This document shows positions 39,006-47,737 of a stretch of DNA of 64,000 nt, one piece after another. Position 1 is the stretch's first letter. Every line of letters begins with the position of its first letter. The position numbers and the translations under genes are program-made. The stretch comes from Hyphomicrobiales bacterium (GTDB lineage Bacteria > Pseudomonadota > Alphaproteobacteria > Rhizobiales > Rhizobiaceae), in NCBI GenBank assembly GCA_900470195.1, contig UEIJ01000024.1, forward strand, positions 295,438 through 359,437, written 5' to 3'. The notes beneath the pieces were generated by a model. The model was not told the DNA's origin. It saw nothing but the letters and a program-made list of their open reading frames with translations, and ran no database searches.

Positions 39006-40298
39006 ATGTCCGAGCAACGCATTGCGGCAGATTTTATCGCCGAGCATAATTCCGGTTTTGAAGATGCCTTGAAGAGCGACTATCAGGCGCTTGGGGAGCA
39101 GCTTTTGCGCCGAGGCATCGAGATCGACAAGATTACCGACAAGGTGGCCAGCTATTTCGTTGCCGTGCCTTCATGGGGTACGGGCACGGGCGGCACCCGC
39201 TTCGGGCGCTTTCCGGGCAGGGGCGAACCGCGTGGCATTTTCGACAAGCTCGACGATTGCGCCGTCATCAACGAGCTTTGCCGTGCAACGCCGAATGTTT
39301 CGCTGCATATTCCGTGGGACAAGGCCGATCCGAAGAAACTGAAAGCCCATGCGCAAGCGCTCGGCCTCGGCTTCGACGCCATGAATTCCAACACATTTGC
39401 CGATGGCGCGGACCAGAAGCTCTCCTACAAATTCGGATCGCTCACCCATGTCGATCCGGCGGTGCGGGAGCAGGCGATTGAGCACAATATCGAGTGCATC
39501 GAAATCGGAAAAGCCATAGGTTCCAAGGCTTTGACCGTATGGCTGAGCGACGGCTCCAACTTTCCCGGCCAGCAGAATTTCACGCGCGCCTTCGAGCGTT
39601 ATCTCAATTCCATGGGCGAAATCTACAAGTCGCTCCCCGACGATTGGCGGCTGTTCTCCGAGCATAAGATGTACGAACCGGCCTTCTATTCGACGGTGGT
39701 TCAGGACTGGGGCACCAATTACCTTATTGCCTCGACGCTTGGGCCGAAAGCTCAATGTCTGGTCGATCTTGGTCACCATGCGCCGAACACCAATATCGAA
39801 ATGATCGTCGCGCGGCTGATCCAGTTCGGAAAACTCGGCGGTTTCCATTTCAACGACAGTAAATATGGAGATGATGATCTCGACGCCGGGTCGATCGATC
39901 CCTATCGATTGTTCCTTGTTTTCAATGAGTTGGTGGATGCTGACTATCGCGGTGTGGCGGACTTTCGCCCCGCCCATATGATTGACCAGTCGCATAATGT
40001 AACCGATCCGCTGGAAAGCCTGATCTCATCCGCAAATGAAATCCGCCGCGCCTATGCGCAGGCGCTATTGGTGGATCGCGAGGCGCTGGAAACCTACCAG
40101 CAGGAAAACGATGCGCTGATGGCTTCCGATACGCTGAAACGGGCCTATCGGACAGACGTCGAACCGATCCTGGCGGAAGCGCGCCGCCGCACCGGTGGGG
40201 CAATCGAACCGATTGCCTCGTACAGGGCAAGCGGCTACCGCGACAAGGTTGCGAAGGAGCGTCCAGAGAGCAAAAGCGACGGCGGCGCATTCAATTAA
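39006..40298 (+). CDS. rhaI: L-rhamnose isomerase
   Basis: 430-residue TIM-barrel isomerase converting L-rhamnose to L-rhamnulose. The segments WGTGTGGTRFGRFPGRGEPRG (about 57-77) and SEHKMYEPAFYSTVVQDWG (about 217-235) and LVDLGHHAPNTNIEMIVA carry metal-binding Glu, Asp and His residues of the family. It resembles the Pseudomonas-type rather than the E. coli RhaA type in length and layout. GGGAGGAACC precedes the ATG. It is 72 bases after rhaD. Confidence 0.95.
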   Translation: MSEQRIAADFIAEHNSGFEDALKSDYQALGEQLLRRGIEIDKITDKVASYFVAVPSWGTGTGGTRFGRFPGRGEPRGIFDKLDDCAVINELCRATPNVSLHIPWDKADPKKLKAHAQALGLGFDAMNSNTFADGADQKLSYKFGSLTHVDPAVREQAIEHNIECIEIGKAIGSKALTVWLSDGSNFPGQQNFTRAFERYLNSMGEIYKSLPDDWRLFSEHKMYEPAFYSTVVQDWGTNYLIASTLGPKAQCLVDLGHHAPNTNIEMIVARLIQFGKLGGFHFNDSKYGDDDLDAGSIDPYRLFLVFNELVDADYRGVADFRPAHMIDQSHNVTDPLESLISSANEIRRAYAQALLVDREALETYQQENDALMASDTLKRAYRTDVEPILAEARRRTGGAIEPIASYRASGYRDKVAKERPESKSDGGAFN

Positions 40299-40391
40299 AA
40301 GTAGCCAAAATGCTTCACATCACAAAATAGCCGCAAAAACGACGGGCGCTCGACACATTTGGAAGGCGTTTTGTGCAGCTTTTCCCCTCAA

Positions 40392-40424
40392 AAAATCGCG
40401 TTTGGCGCTTGTCAGCGCGATTTT
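40392..40424. terminator. Bidirectional terminator between rhaI and alkB
   Basis: Arms AAAATCGCG (40392-40400) and CGCGATTTT (40416-40424) form a stem with inner GGCGC / GCGCC-like pairing, followed by T on either strand. It overlaps the last codons of the convergent alkB gene, so it serves both. Confidence 0.75.
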
Positions 40425-41050
40425 CTGAACGTCAGATTGAAGCGAAACGGGCCCAGTTTTTCATGCTCGCCGCGCTTCAACGCGAGTATGCCATGATAGA
40501 AGAGGCGGGACGGTCCGCCCCACACAACCACGTCGCCATGATGCAGGATATATTTCGCAATCGGGTCGGTTCGCTTCAATCCACCGAACTGGAAAGTCGC
40601 GGGCAAACCGAGCGACACGGAAACAATCGGATTGCTGAAATCCTGTTCGTCCTTGTCCTGATGCAATGACAGTTTCGCACCCGGTTCATACCGATTGATG
40701 AGACAGGCATCCGGCTCGAAATCAGGATAGCCGGCTTCACGGGCGGCAGTTTGGGCAAGCGCGCGAAAAGCATCCGGCATTGCAGGCCAGGGCAGGTCGG
40801 TTTCGGGATCGTCGGTGCTGTAACGATAGCCGCTTCGGTCCGTAACCCAGCCGAAACTGCCGCAATTCGTCATCGCAACAGACATGCGATAACCGCCGGG
40901 GGTCGTCATATGCCGGAAAGGTGCGGCGGCTGAAACATCGGCCCCAGCCTTCAGAACAGCATCTTCATCCGGAAGCGCAAAGCCGCGCAGAAGCACGGCT
41001 CCCGGCGCAAGAGTTTCACGCGGTTCAATCTGGTCGAAAAGGTCTCTCAT
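40412..41050 (-). CDS. alkB: Alpha-ketoglutarate-dependent DNA dealkylase AlkB
   Basis: 212-residue Fe(II)/2-oxoglutarate dioxygenase that removes 1-methyladenine and 3-methylcytosine from DNA. Iron ligands His130 and Asp132 (SLHQDKD) and His186 (LFYHGIL), and the 2-oxoglutarate arginines Arg203 and Arg209 (FRFNLTFR) fall one residue from the E. coli numbering (131, 133, 187, 204, 210). Length matches. It is a lone gene between the rhamnose locus and a sulfonate-type operon; no ada gene adjoins. Confidence 0.95.
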   Translation of the reverse strand: MRDLFDQIEPRETLAPGAVLLRGFALPDEDAVLKAGADVSAAAPFRHMTTPGGYRMSVAMTNCGSFGWVTDRSGYRYSTDDPETDLPWPAMPDAFRALAQTAAREAGYPDFEPDACLINRYEPGAKLSLHQDKDEQDFSNPIVSVSLGLPATFQFGGLKRTDPIAKYILHHGDVVVWGGPSRLFYHGILALKRGEHEKLGPFRFNLTFRKSR

Positions 41051-41383
41051 AACGTCTTTTTAGCACAAGATCAGGCGATGGCCTCCCGAAAGCTGCTTTC
41101 AAACTGAAGCAGCCCCGAAGCCGTGGAAATTCCGGGCGAATCAGGCCCGATAGCCGCTCATTTTCTGCTTTTCCCCGGAGCTTCCCGGATGCCGCGCTTT
41201 GCCTACGAGGTATCTTCGAATGAGAACTGCGCGACTGCAATTCCGTTTTGTCCATATATGTATAGACAACATATAAAAAAGATGGTCCTATGCTGGGGAG
41301 ACCACAAAAAATTGCTAAACATTCGACCCGGAACAAGTAGAAGTTCGGGCGACAGGATTGTTTTGCAAAGGTCGCAGGGGAAC
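41051..41383. promoter_or_regulatory. Control region upstream of the hps-type operon
   Basis: No gene is seen. It holds the 7-7-7 dyad at 41255-41275 and a purine-rich leader ending in GCAGGGGAAC directly before the SDR gene. The left 150 bases are GC-rich and carry no recognisable signal. Confidence 0.4.
41255..41275. promoter_or_regulatory. GntR/HutC-like operator candidate (7-7-7 dyad)
   Basis: Arms TATATGT (41255-41261) and ACATATA (41269-41275) are perfect inverted copies around the spacer ATAGACA. The centre reads GTATAGAC, which fits the general HutC-type operator pattern GTMTAKAC as I remember it. It lies about 110 bases before the SDR gene. Confidence 0.5.
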
Positions 41384-42160
41384 ATGATGCAGGTTTTATC
41401 GCTTTTCGACCTCAGCGGGCGTAAAGCGCTGGTCACCGGTGCGAGCCGGGGACTGGGACAGGCCATCGCCGAAGCGCTCGCCTCGGCTGGTGCCGACGTC
41501 GCCATTACAGCGCGCAAGTCCGACGACCTTTCCGAAACGGCATCCCGTATCGCCGCCCATGGCCGCGCCTCTGCAAGTCTTTCACTCGATGTGCGCGATG
41601 TTTCGGCCTGTGGCGCCGTCGTCGAGCAGGCGACGGAAGCGCTCGACGGGCTCGATATTCTCGTCAACAATGCTGGCTATGAGGAAATCCGCCCGTCGCT
41701 CGATGTGGACGAGGCGCTCTGGGATCGCATCGTATCGACCAATCTCAAGGGCGCGTTCTTCTGCGCGCAGGCCGCTGCCCGCCACATGACGGAAAGCGGG
41801 AAGGGCGGTTCGATCATCAATCTCTGCTCGCTGACCTCCTATGTCGGCGTGCCGACCGCCGCGCCTTACGGTTCCTCCAAATCCGGCCTCATGGGCATGA
41901 CCCATGCTCTGGCGACCGAATGGGCGCCTTCCAGCATTCGCGTCAACGGCATTGCGCCGGGCTATTTCCGCACTGCCATGACGGATGTGTTTTACGAAAA
42001 CGACGACTGGCAGAAGGCGATGCTTGCCAAAATTCCGCAAGGGCGGTTCGGCAAAATGGAAGATGTGGCCGGTGCTGTTGTGTTTCTTGCAAGTGCCGCA
42101 TCGTCCTATGTCACGGGACAGGTAATCCCCGTCGATGGGGGATACCTCGCCTCTATCTGA
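41384..42160 (+). CDS. hpsO: Short-chain dehydrogenase, HpsO-like
   Basis: 258-residue NAD(P)-dependent oxidoreductase. [15 protein letters not shown] (about residues 18-32) is the cofactor loop, NNAG marks the core, and Ser-Tyr-Lys lies in [20 protein letters not shown]. It is similar to gluconate 5-dehydrogenase-type SDRs. In DHPS catabolism HpsO oxidises the C2 hydroxyl of one enantiomer. The longest ORF starts 261 bases upstream, but the Met pair at 41384-41389 follows GCAGGGG and opens at the family start; either Met is possible. The name rests on the three-enzyme context; another polyol substrate is conceivable. Confidence 0.6.
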   Translation: MMQVLSLFDLSGRKALVTGASRGLGQAIAEALASAGADVAITARKSDDLSETASRIAAHGRASASLSLDVRDVSACGAVVEQATEALDGLDILVNNAGYEEIRPSLDVDEALWDRIVSTNLKGAFFCAQAAARHMTESGKGGSIINLCSLTSYVGVPTAAPYGSSKSGLMGMTHALATEWAPSSIRVNGIAPGYFRTAMTDVFYENDDWQKAMLAKIPQGRFGKMEDVAGAVVFLASAASSYVTGQVIPVDGGYLASI

Positions 42161-42252
42161 TGTTCTAAAGAAGAATATCAGCAGATTGCGGAACAGGATT
42201 GAAATTACTTCGAAAGCACATGCCCGTGCTTTCACTGAAATGGGAAATAGCG

Positions 42253-43389
42253 ATGAGTACAACCGAAACCGCAACTGGCCGTAAAGTCGCGAGCGGACCG
42301 GCTGCCGTATCGGTCAACGATGTCAGCATGATCTACAACGGCTTCCACGCGGTGCGTGCGGCATCTTTCGATCTCGCCAAGGGCCGTTTTCTGACCATCC
42401 TTGGGCCGTCAGGTTCGGGCAAGACGACGCTTCTTCGTCTTATCGCCGGCTTCCAGAAACCCAGCATCGGCGAAATTTTCATCAATGGCGAAGCCGTCAG
42501 CGCCGTGCCGCCGCACAAGCGCTCCATCGGCATGGTTTTCCAGAAGCTAGCGCTTTTTCCGCATATGACGGCGGCTGAAAACGTTGCCTTTCCCCTGAAA
42601 ATGCGCCGCTTCGATGCGCGTTCTATTCCCCAGCGGGTGGAACGTTATCTCGACCTCGTTCGCCTCAATGGCCTTGGCGGACGGCGCGTGCACGAGCTTT
42701 CCGGCGGCCAGCAGCAGCGCATCGCCATCGCGCGCGCTCTGGTTTTTGAACCGGACCTGCTTTTGCTCGATGAACCCCTTGCAGCGCTCGACCGCAAGCT
42801 GCGCGAGGAGATGCAGCTTGAATTCCGCCGCATCCAGCGGGAACTTGGCGTCACGACAATCAACGTCACCCACGACCAGCGCGAGGCGCTCGTCGTCTCC
42901 GACGAAATCATCGTGATGGATGGCGGTGAGATCCAGCAAATGGCGCAGCCGTCCGAAACCTATCGCAACCCGTCCAATGCCTTTGTCGCGAACTTCATCG
43001 GCGTCACCAATTTCATTTCCGGCAAGGCATCGTCGCTTGATGGCAATCTCGTGCAGGTCGATGCGGGAACGGCTCTTGTGGGCATGGCAGGCGAAGGGCG
43101 CGGAGGCGTTGCGCCCGGCGCAAATGTCTCCTGCGCAATCCGTGCCGAACAAATCCGCATTGGCGGCAGCGCCGCAACACATGCAGCACTCGATACCGTG
43201 CTTGAAGGCATTGTTACCGATGCGATCTTTGAAGGCGAACGCATCGTCTATGAATTGCGGGTTCCCGCCCTGGGAGACGTGTTGATGCGGGTCTTTGATC
43301 ACGATCCCATCGGCCACAGCCAGTTCGCGGAAGGTGAAACCGTGCATCTTGGCTGGAACGCCCGCGATCTCATCGTCTTTGCCGCATGA
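42253..43389 (+). CDS. ABC transporter ATP-binding protein (polyamine/PotA-like)
   Basis: 378-residue ATPase. Walker A GPSGSGKTT (about residues 52-60), signature [15 protein letters not shown], and Walker B LLLLDEPLAALDRK are intact; a C-terminal TOBE domain begins near residue 300. Of the spermidine/putrescine type that imports many small charged molecules. Second gene of the hps-like operon, 92 bases after the SDR gene. The ATG at 42253 is chosen because the preceding 18 codons are unlike the family. Confidence 0.9.
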   Translation: MSTTETATGRKVASGPAAVSVNDVSMIYNGFHAVRAASFDLAKGRFLTILGPSGSGKTTLLRLIAGFQKPSIGEIFINGEAVSAVPPHKRSIGMVFQKLALFPHMTAAENVAFPLKMRRFDARSIPQRVERYLDLVRLNGLGGRRVHELSGGQQQRIAIARALVFEPDLLLLDEPLAALDRKLREEMQLEFRRIQRELGVTTINVTHDQREALVVSDEIIVMDGGEIQQMAQPSETYRNPSNAFVANFIGVTNFISGKASSLDGNLVQVDAGTALVGMAGEGRGGVAPGANVSCAIRAEQIRIGGSAATHAALDTVLEGIVTDAIFEGERIVYELRVPALGDVLMRVFDHDPIGHSQFAEGETVHLGWNARDLIVFAA

Positions 43390-43426
43390 CTGAAACATTA
43401 CGGGGAAACTCCACAGGAGAAACAAA

Positions 43427-44542
43427 ATGAGCAATCTGAAGAAGCCTTTTCTCATCCTCGACCGCCGCCGCTTCCTGCAAAGCGCGGGCGCTTTGGCCGC
43501 AGCAGCAGGCACGACCTCGCTCGGCCTGTCGCGCGCCTTTGCCGAAGAACCGGCAAAGCCGAAGGAACTGATCGTGCGCGCCTGGGGCGGCAGCTGGGTG
43601 GACGCGCTGAAAGCCGGTGTGTCCGATCCGTTTACCGCCAAGACCGGCATTTCCATCCGTCACGACCTGACGGAAGACAATGAAATCCAGCCGAAACTCT
43701 GGGCCGCGGTCGCGCAGAAGCGGGTGCCGCCGATCCACGTCAACTGGGATACGACCACCAATGCGACCAAATCGGCATTGCGCGGCGTGACGGAAGACCT
43801 GTCGGACCTGTCAAACCTCAAGAACACCACCGATCTTGCCAAGCCGGTTGGTCTCGACGGCTATCCGATCGTCAACACCTACGGCTATGTCTATGTGCTG
43901 GCCTATCGTCCGGAAGCCTTCCCGGACGGCCCGCCGAAGTCGTGGCACGCTCTGCTCGATCCGAAGTTCAAGGGCCGCATCGCGCTTTACAACGATGGCA
44001 TCGGCTTCCACTTCCCGGCGCAGGTTGCCGGTGGCGGCAAGCTGGAAGACATTCCGGGCAATATGCAGCCTGCATGGGATTTCATCGCCAAGGTGAAGCA
44101 GCAGCAGCCGCTTCTCGGCGAAGACCCGGATTTCACCACCTGGTTCCAGAAGGGCGAAATCGATCTCGCCTGCACCATTTCCACCAATGCGCGCGAAGCC
44201 CAGAAGAACGGCGTCAAGATTGACTGGACCGTTCCGGAAGAGGGCGCGAAGTTCGACACGGACGGTCTGTGGATTCCAAAGGGCCTGCCGGAAAACGAAC
44301 TTTACTGGGCCAAGGAATATATCAACTTCGCGCTCACCAAGGATGCGCAGCAGGTCTGGCTCGACGGCCTTGGCCTGCCGGGCGTCGTGCCGGGCCTGAC
44401 CCCGCCCGCCGATCTGGTGAACGATCCGGCCTATCCGACCAAGGAGGAAGACTTCAAACACCTCATCCGCATTTCGGCAAAGGTGCAGGTGGAGAACGAG
44501 AGCGAATGGTTCTCGAAGTTCAAGGCCATCATGCAGGGCTGA
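43427..44542 (+). CDS. ABC transporter substrate-binding protein (PotD-like, Tat signal)
   Basis: 371-residue periplasmic binding protein. The N-terminus DRRRFLQSAGALAAAAGTTSLGLSRAFA carries a twin-arginine motif, so export of a folded protein is predicted. Mature sequence starts EEPAKPKELIVRAWGGSWVDALKAG, typical of the polyamine binding-protein class. CAGGAGAAACAAA precedes the ATG. Together with the neighbouring dehydrogenases the ligand is predicted to be DHPS, not a polyamine. Confidence 0.9.
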   Translation: MSNLKKPFLILDRRRFLQSAGALAAAAGTTSLGLSRAFAEEPAKPKELIVRAWGGSWVDALKAGVSDPFTAKTGISIRHDLTEDNEIQPKLWAAVAQKRVPPIHVNWDTTTNATKSALRGVTEDLSDLSNLKNTTDLAKPVGLDGYPIVNTYGYVYVLAYRPEAFPDGPPKSWHALLDPKFKGRIALYNDGIGFHFPAQVAGGGKLEDIPGNMQPAWDFIAKVKQQQPLLGEDPDFTTWFQKGEIDLACTISTNAREAQKNGVKIDWTVPEEGAKFDTDGLWIPKGLPENELYWAKEYINFALTKDAQQVWLDGLGLPGVVPGLTPPADLVNDPAYPTKEEDFKHLIRISAKVQVENESEWFSKFKAIMQG

Positions 44543-44619
44543 TCCGGCCATTATTGCAGGAGCTGCCTTCAGATTTGGCTTCTGGGGCTGCTCCCAATCA
44601 GATATTCAGGAATTAAAAC

Positions 44620-45564
44620 ATGCGAGCGGCACGCACTGCCTATCCGGTTGTCTGGCGCATCATGGATGCGCTGGAAGCAATCGCAGCCTTTCTGTGGCCC
44701 GCGCGGTTCAATCGCGCCGTGCCTTACCTGATGCTGCTTCCGGCGATTGTTCTGGTGGGTCTGCTGGTGCTGGGCCTCGTCCAGATCGCGGATACCAGCC
44801 TGCGCACGCTCGACACCTCGACATTCCTGATGTCCGACTATTACACGCTCGCCAACTACAAGCGCGCGCTGACGGAAAGCCTCTTTGCAACCGTGGCATG
44901 GCGCAGCCTGTTCGGCTCGCTCGTCGTGACCGCATTCACGCTTCTTCTGGCATTTCCCTATGCCTATCTCATGGTGCGTACGCCGTCGGCTGCATTGCGC
45001 AAATTCCTTTTGATCGCGCTGTTCCTGCCCTTCTTCATCGGTCAGGTGGTGCGCGCCTATGGCTGGCTCATCATCCTTGGCAATCAGGGCATGGTCAACG
45101 AGGCGCTTGGCTTTGTCGGCATCGCACCGATGCGGCTCCTCTATAACTATCCGGCGGTTCTGTTCGGTCTCATCCAGTATATGCTGCCATTCGCGGTGCT
45201 GATGCTCGCACCGGCGCTCACCGCCATTCCGGAAGAAATGGAAGCGGCTGCAAGTTCGCTCGGTGCAAACTGGATGCGGACTTTCGCCCATGTCGTTCTG
45301 CCCATGGCGCGTCCGGGCCTGATCGGCGCTGGCCTGGTGGTCATGACACTGTCGCTCACCGATTTTGCCGTACCGGCAATCCTGGGCGGCGGTTCGCAGG
45401 ATTTCATCGCCAATGCGATCTATGACCAGTTTTTCCGCACATCCGATCAGGGGCTGGGCGCGACGCTGGCGCTGCTTCTCGTTGGCGTCGGTTCCATCCT
45501 TGTCGGGATCGTGTTCACGCTGTTCGGTGCAGGCACGCTTGCCATGGGGAGGGCGCGCAAATGA
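44620..45564 (+). CDS. ABC transporter permease (PotB-like)
   Basis: 314-residue inner-membrane protein. A long N-terminus precedes six hydrophobic segments (first at about residues 35-55, MLLPAIVLVGLLVLGLVQI). The EAA loop is EEMEAAASSLGANWMRTFAHVVLPMARPG (about 205-234). The next permease overlaps it by four bases, and the pair forms the channel. Confidence 0.92.
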   Translation: MRAARTAYPVVWRIMDALEAIAAFLWPARFNRAVPYLMLLPAIVLVGLLVLGLVQIADTSLRTLDTSTFLMSDYYTLANYKRALTESLFATVAWRSLFGSLVVTAFTLLLAFPYAYLMVRTPSAALRKFLLIALFLPFFIGQVVRAYGWLIILGNQGMVNEALGFVGIAPMRLLYNYPAVLFGLIQYMLPFAVLMLAPALTAIPEEMEAAASSLGANWMRTFAHVVLPMARPGLIGAGLVVMTLSLTDFAVPAILGGGSQDFIANAIYDQFFRTSDQGLGATLALLLVGVGSILVGIVFTLFGAGTLAMGRARK

Positions 45565-46361
45565 CCTCGCCGCTGTCGAAATCCATCGTCATATGGACGT
45601 TTGTTATCGCCGTTCTGGTGCTGCTTTCCGCGCCGACCATCGTCGTGCTTGGCGCGTCGTTCACATCCGGCAACATGATTACTTTCCCGCCGGAAGGGTT
45701 TTCGCTCAAATGGTATCAGAAGATCGCCGGAACGAGCGACCTTTGGGATGCATTCCTGCGCTCGCTCTATGTCTCCTTCATCTGCACCATTGTCGCCATT
45801 CCGGTTGGAACGCTGGCGGGCATAGCGCTCGCGAAATATGCGGTGCGGTTTGAAAAGACGATCCAGATTTACCTGTTGCTGCCCTTCACCATTCCGCTGA
45901 TCGGCTCAGGCATCGGCCTCATGCTGATCTTCGGTCAGGCGGGCATACTGGGCCAGCTCTGGCCGGTGGGGATTGCCGCCTGCGTCATCAATCTGCCCTT
46001 CATGATCTGGGCCGTGACGGCCAGTGCCGCCAATCTCGATGCCGATCTCGAACTTGCCGCCGCCAATTGCGGGGCAGGGCCGATCTCGACCTTCTTCTTC
46101 GTCACGCTGCCGGTCGTCGTGCCGGGCGTGATCAGCGGGTCGCTTCTGATGTTCATTCTGGCGCTGAACGAGTTTCTGGTGAGCCTGCTTCTGGTCGATG
46201 CGCGCATCGTGACGCTGCCGGTGCAGATCTACAATTCGATCCGCTCCATCATCACGCCAGACCTTGCGGCCATCTCCGTCGTCTTCATCGCCTGTGCCGC
46301 CGCCGCCATCTTCCTGCTCGACCGGCTGGTCGGGCTCGACATCTTCCTCAAATCGAAATGA
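45561..46361 (+). CDS. ABC transporter permease (PotC-like)
   Basis: 266-residue permease with a single N-terminal membrane segment (IVIWTFVIAVLVLLSAPTIVVLG) and the EAA loop ADLELAAANCGAGPISTFFFVTLPVVVPG. It overlaps the PotB-like gene by four bases and is 38 bases before the HisD-like gene, which supports one transcript. Confidence 0.92.
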   Translation: MTSPLSKSIVIWTFVIAVLVLLSAPTIVVLGASFTSGNMITFPPEGFSLKWYQKIAGTSDLWDAFLRSLYVSFICTIVAIPVGTLAGIALAKYAVRFEKTIQIYLLLPFTIPLIGSGIGLMLIFGQAGILGQLWPVGIAACVINLPFMIWAVTASAANLDADLELAAANCGAGPISTFFFVTLPVVVPGVISGSLLMFILALNEFLVSLLLVDARIVTLPVQIYNSIRSIITPDLAAISVVFIACAAAAIFLLDRLVGLDIFLKSK

Positions 46362-46399
46362 CCGGTTGCGCCCCCGCCGCAACCAGCAAGGAGCCGATC

Positions 46400-47716
46400 A
46401 TGTCCGATGTTTCTTTTCACGAACTGGCAAAGCTGAGCGATGCAGAACGTGCCGAACTTCTCAAGCGCTCGGAAACCGACCTGTCAGGCTTTATCGAAAA
46501 GGTGAAGCCGATCATCGAAGCCGTTCGCACCGAAGGCGATGCGGCGCTTGTCCGCTTTGCGCGCGATCTCGACAAGGCCGAGGTTGACCCGGCAAACATC
46601 AAGGCGACGGAAGCCGAGTTCGATGCCGCCTTCGACAAGGTGGAAAAGGACGTGATCGAGGCCATCCAGTTCGGCATCGACAATATCCGCCACTTCCATG
46701 AGGAGCAGAAGCCAGAGGCCATGTGGCTGAAGGAAATGCGTCCCGGCGCCTTTGCGGGCGACCGTTTCACGCCGATCCGTTCGGTGGCGCTTTACATCCC
46801 ACGCGGCAAGGGGGCGTTTCCTTCCGTCACCATGATGACCGCGGTTCCAGCCGTGGTTGCCGGCGTGCCTGATCTTGCCATCGTCACCCCGCCGACGCCG
46901 GATGGTTCCGTCGATGCCGCAACGCTCGTTGCAGCGCGGCTTGCCGGTGTGGAAACCGTCTACAAGGTCGGCGGCGCGCAGGCGGTCGCGGCCGTCGCCT
47001 ATGGCACGGAAACGGTAAAACCGGCGCTCAAGATCGTTGGTCCGGGCAGCCCGTGGGTGGTTGCGGCAAAGCGGCTCCTTGGCGGCGTCATCGATCCCGG
47101 CCTGCCTGCCGGACCTTCCGAAGCTGTCATTTTCGCCGACGATACGGTGAAGGGCGGGCTTGCCGCGCTCGACCTGTTGATCGAGGCGGAACATGGCCCG
47201 GATTCATCCGCATGGCTCGTCACGCATAGCCGCCGCGTGGCGGAAGAAGCGCTTGCCGCATTGCCGGATCACTGGGCGCGCATGACCGAGCAGCGCGTCG
47301 GCTTCTCCAGGACCGTGCTCACCGGCAAATATGGCGGCATCGTCCTGACGCCTTCCGTGGAAGAGAGCTATCGCTTCATCAACGACTATGCGCCGGAGCA
47401 TCTGGAGCTTCTTTCGACCGATCCGTTCGCGCATCTCGGCCACATCACCGAAGCCGCCGAAATCCTGATGGGACCGCATACGCCGGTCGTCATCGGCAAT
47501 TTCGGCCTCGGTCCGAACGCCGTGCTTCCGACCAGCCGCTGGGCGCGCACCTATGGTCCGCTTTCGGTGACGGATTTCGTCAAGCGTTCGTCCATCGGTT
47601 ATGTGACGGCGTCCGCCTATCCGGAATTTGCAAAGCACGCCCGCACGCTGGCGCGTTATGAGGGCTTCTCATCGCACGAGAACGCCGTGTCGGAAATCCG
47701 CAAGGATTACCTCTAG
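46400..47716 (+). CDS. hpsN: HisD-family dehydrogenase, sulfopropanediol 3-dehydrogenase (HpsN)-like
   Basis: 438-residue protein of the histidinol dehydrogenase fold. Catalytic Glu333-His334 (YAPEHLELL) match HisD Glu326-His327, and the metal-site histidines His265 (EAEH) and His426 (SSHENAV) match His262 and His419. Two other HisD metal ligands are changed: Gln259 is Glu262 and Asp360 is Asn367. Such changes and the gene company fit HpsN, which oxidises (R)-DHPS to sulfolactate with NAD in four-electron steps. AAGGAGCCGATC precedes the ATG at 46400; a longer in-frame reading into the permease gene is rejected. Not a histidine biosynthesis gene by context. Confidence 0.75.
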   Translation: MSDVSFHELAKLSDAERAELLKRSETDLSGFIEKVKPIIEAVRTEGDAALVRFARDLDKAEVDPANIKATEAEFDAAFDKVEKDVIEAIQFGIDNIRHFHEEQKPEAMWLKEMRPGAFAGDRFTPIRSVALYIPRGKGAFPSVTMMTAVPAVVAGVPDLAIVTPPTPDGSVDAATLVAARLAGVETVYKVGGAQAVAAVAYGTETVKPALKIVGPGSPWVVAAKRLLGGVIDPGLPAGPSEAVIFADDTVKGGLAALDLLIEAEHGPDSSAWLVTHSRRVAEEALAALPDHWARMTEQRVGFSRTVLTGKYGGIVLTPSVEESYRFINDYAPEHLELLSTDPFAHLGHITEAAEILMGPHTPVVIGNFGLGPNAVLPTSRWARTYGPLSVTDFVKRSSIGYVTASAYPEFAKHARTLARYEGFSSHENAVSEIRKDYL

Positions 47717-47737
47717 AAAGAGCCGGGGAGGCTGACA

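Noticed and set aside
46067..46399. N-terminal extension of the HisD-like protein
   Set aside because: It runs through the PotC-like gene in another frame. AAGGAGCCGATC and the family start support 46400.
46400..47716. Assignment as histidine biosynthesis hisD
   Set aside because: No his genes adjoin, two metal ligands differ, and the gene lies between a transporter and alcohol dehydrogenase.
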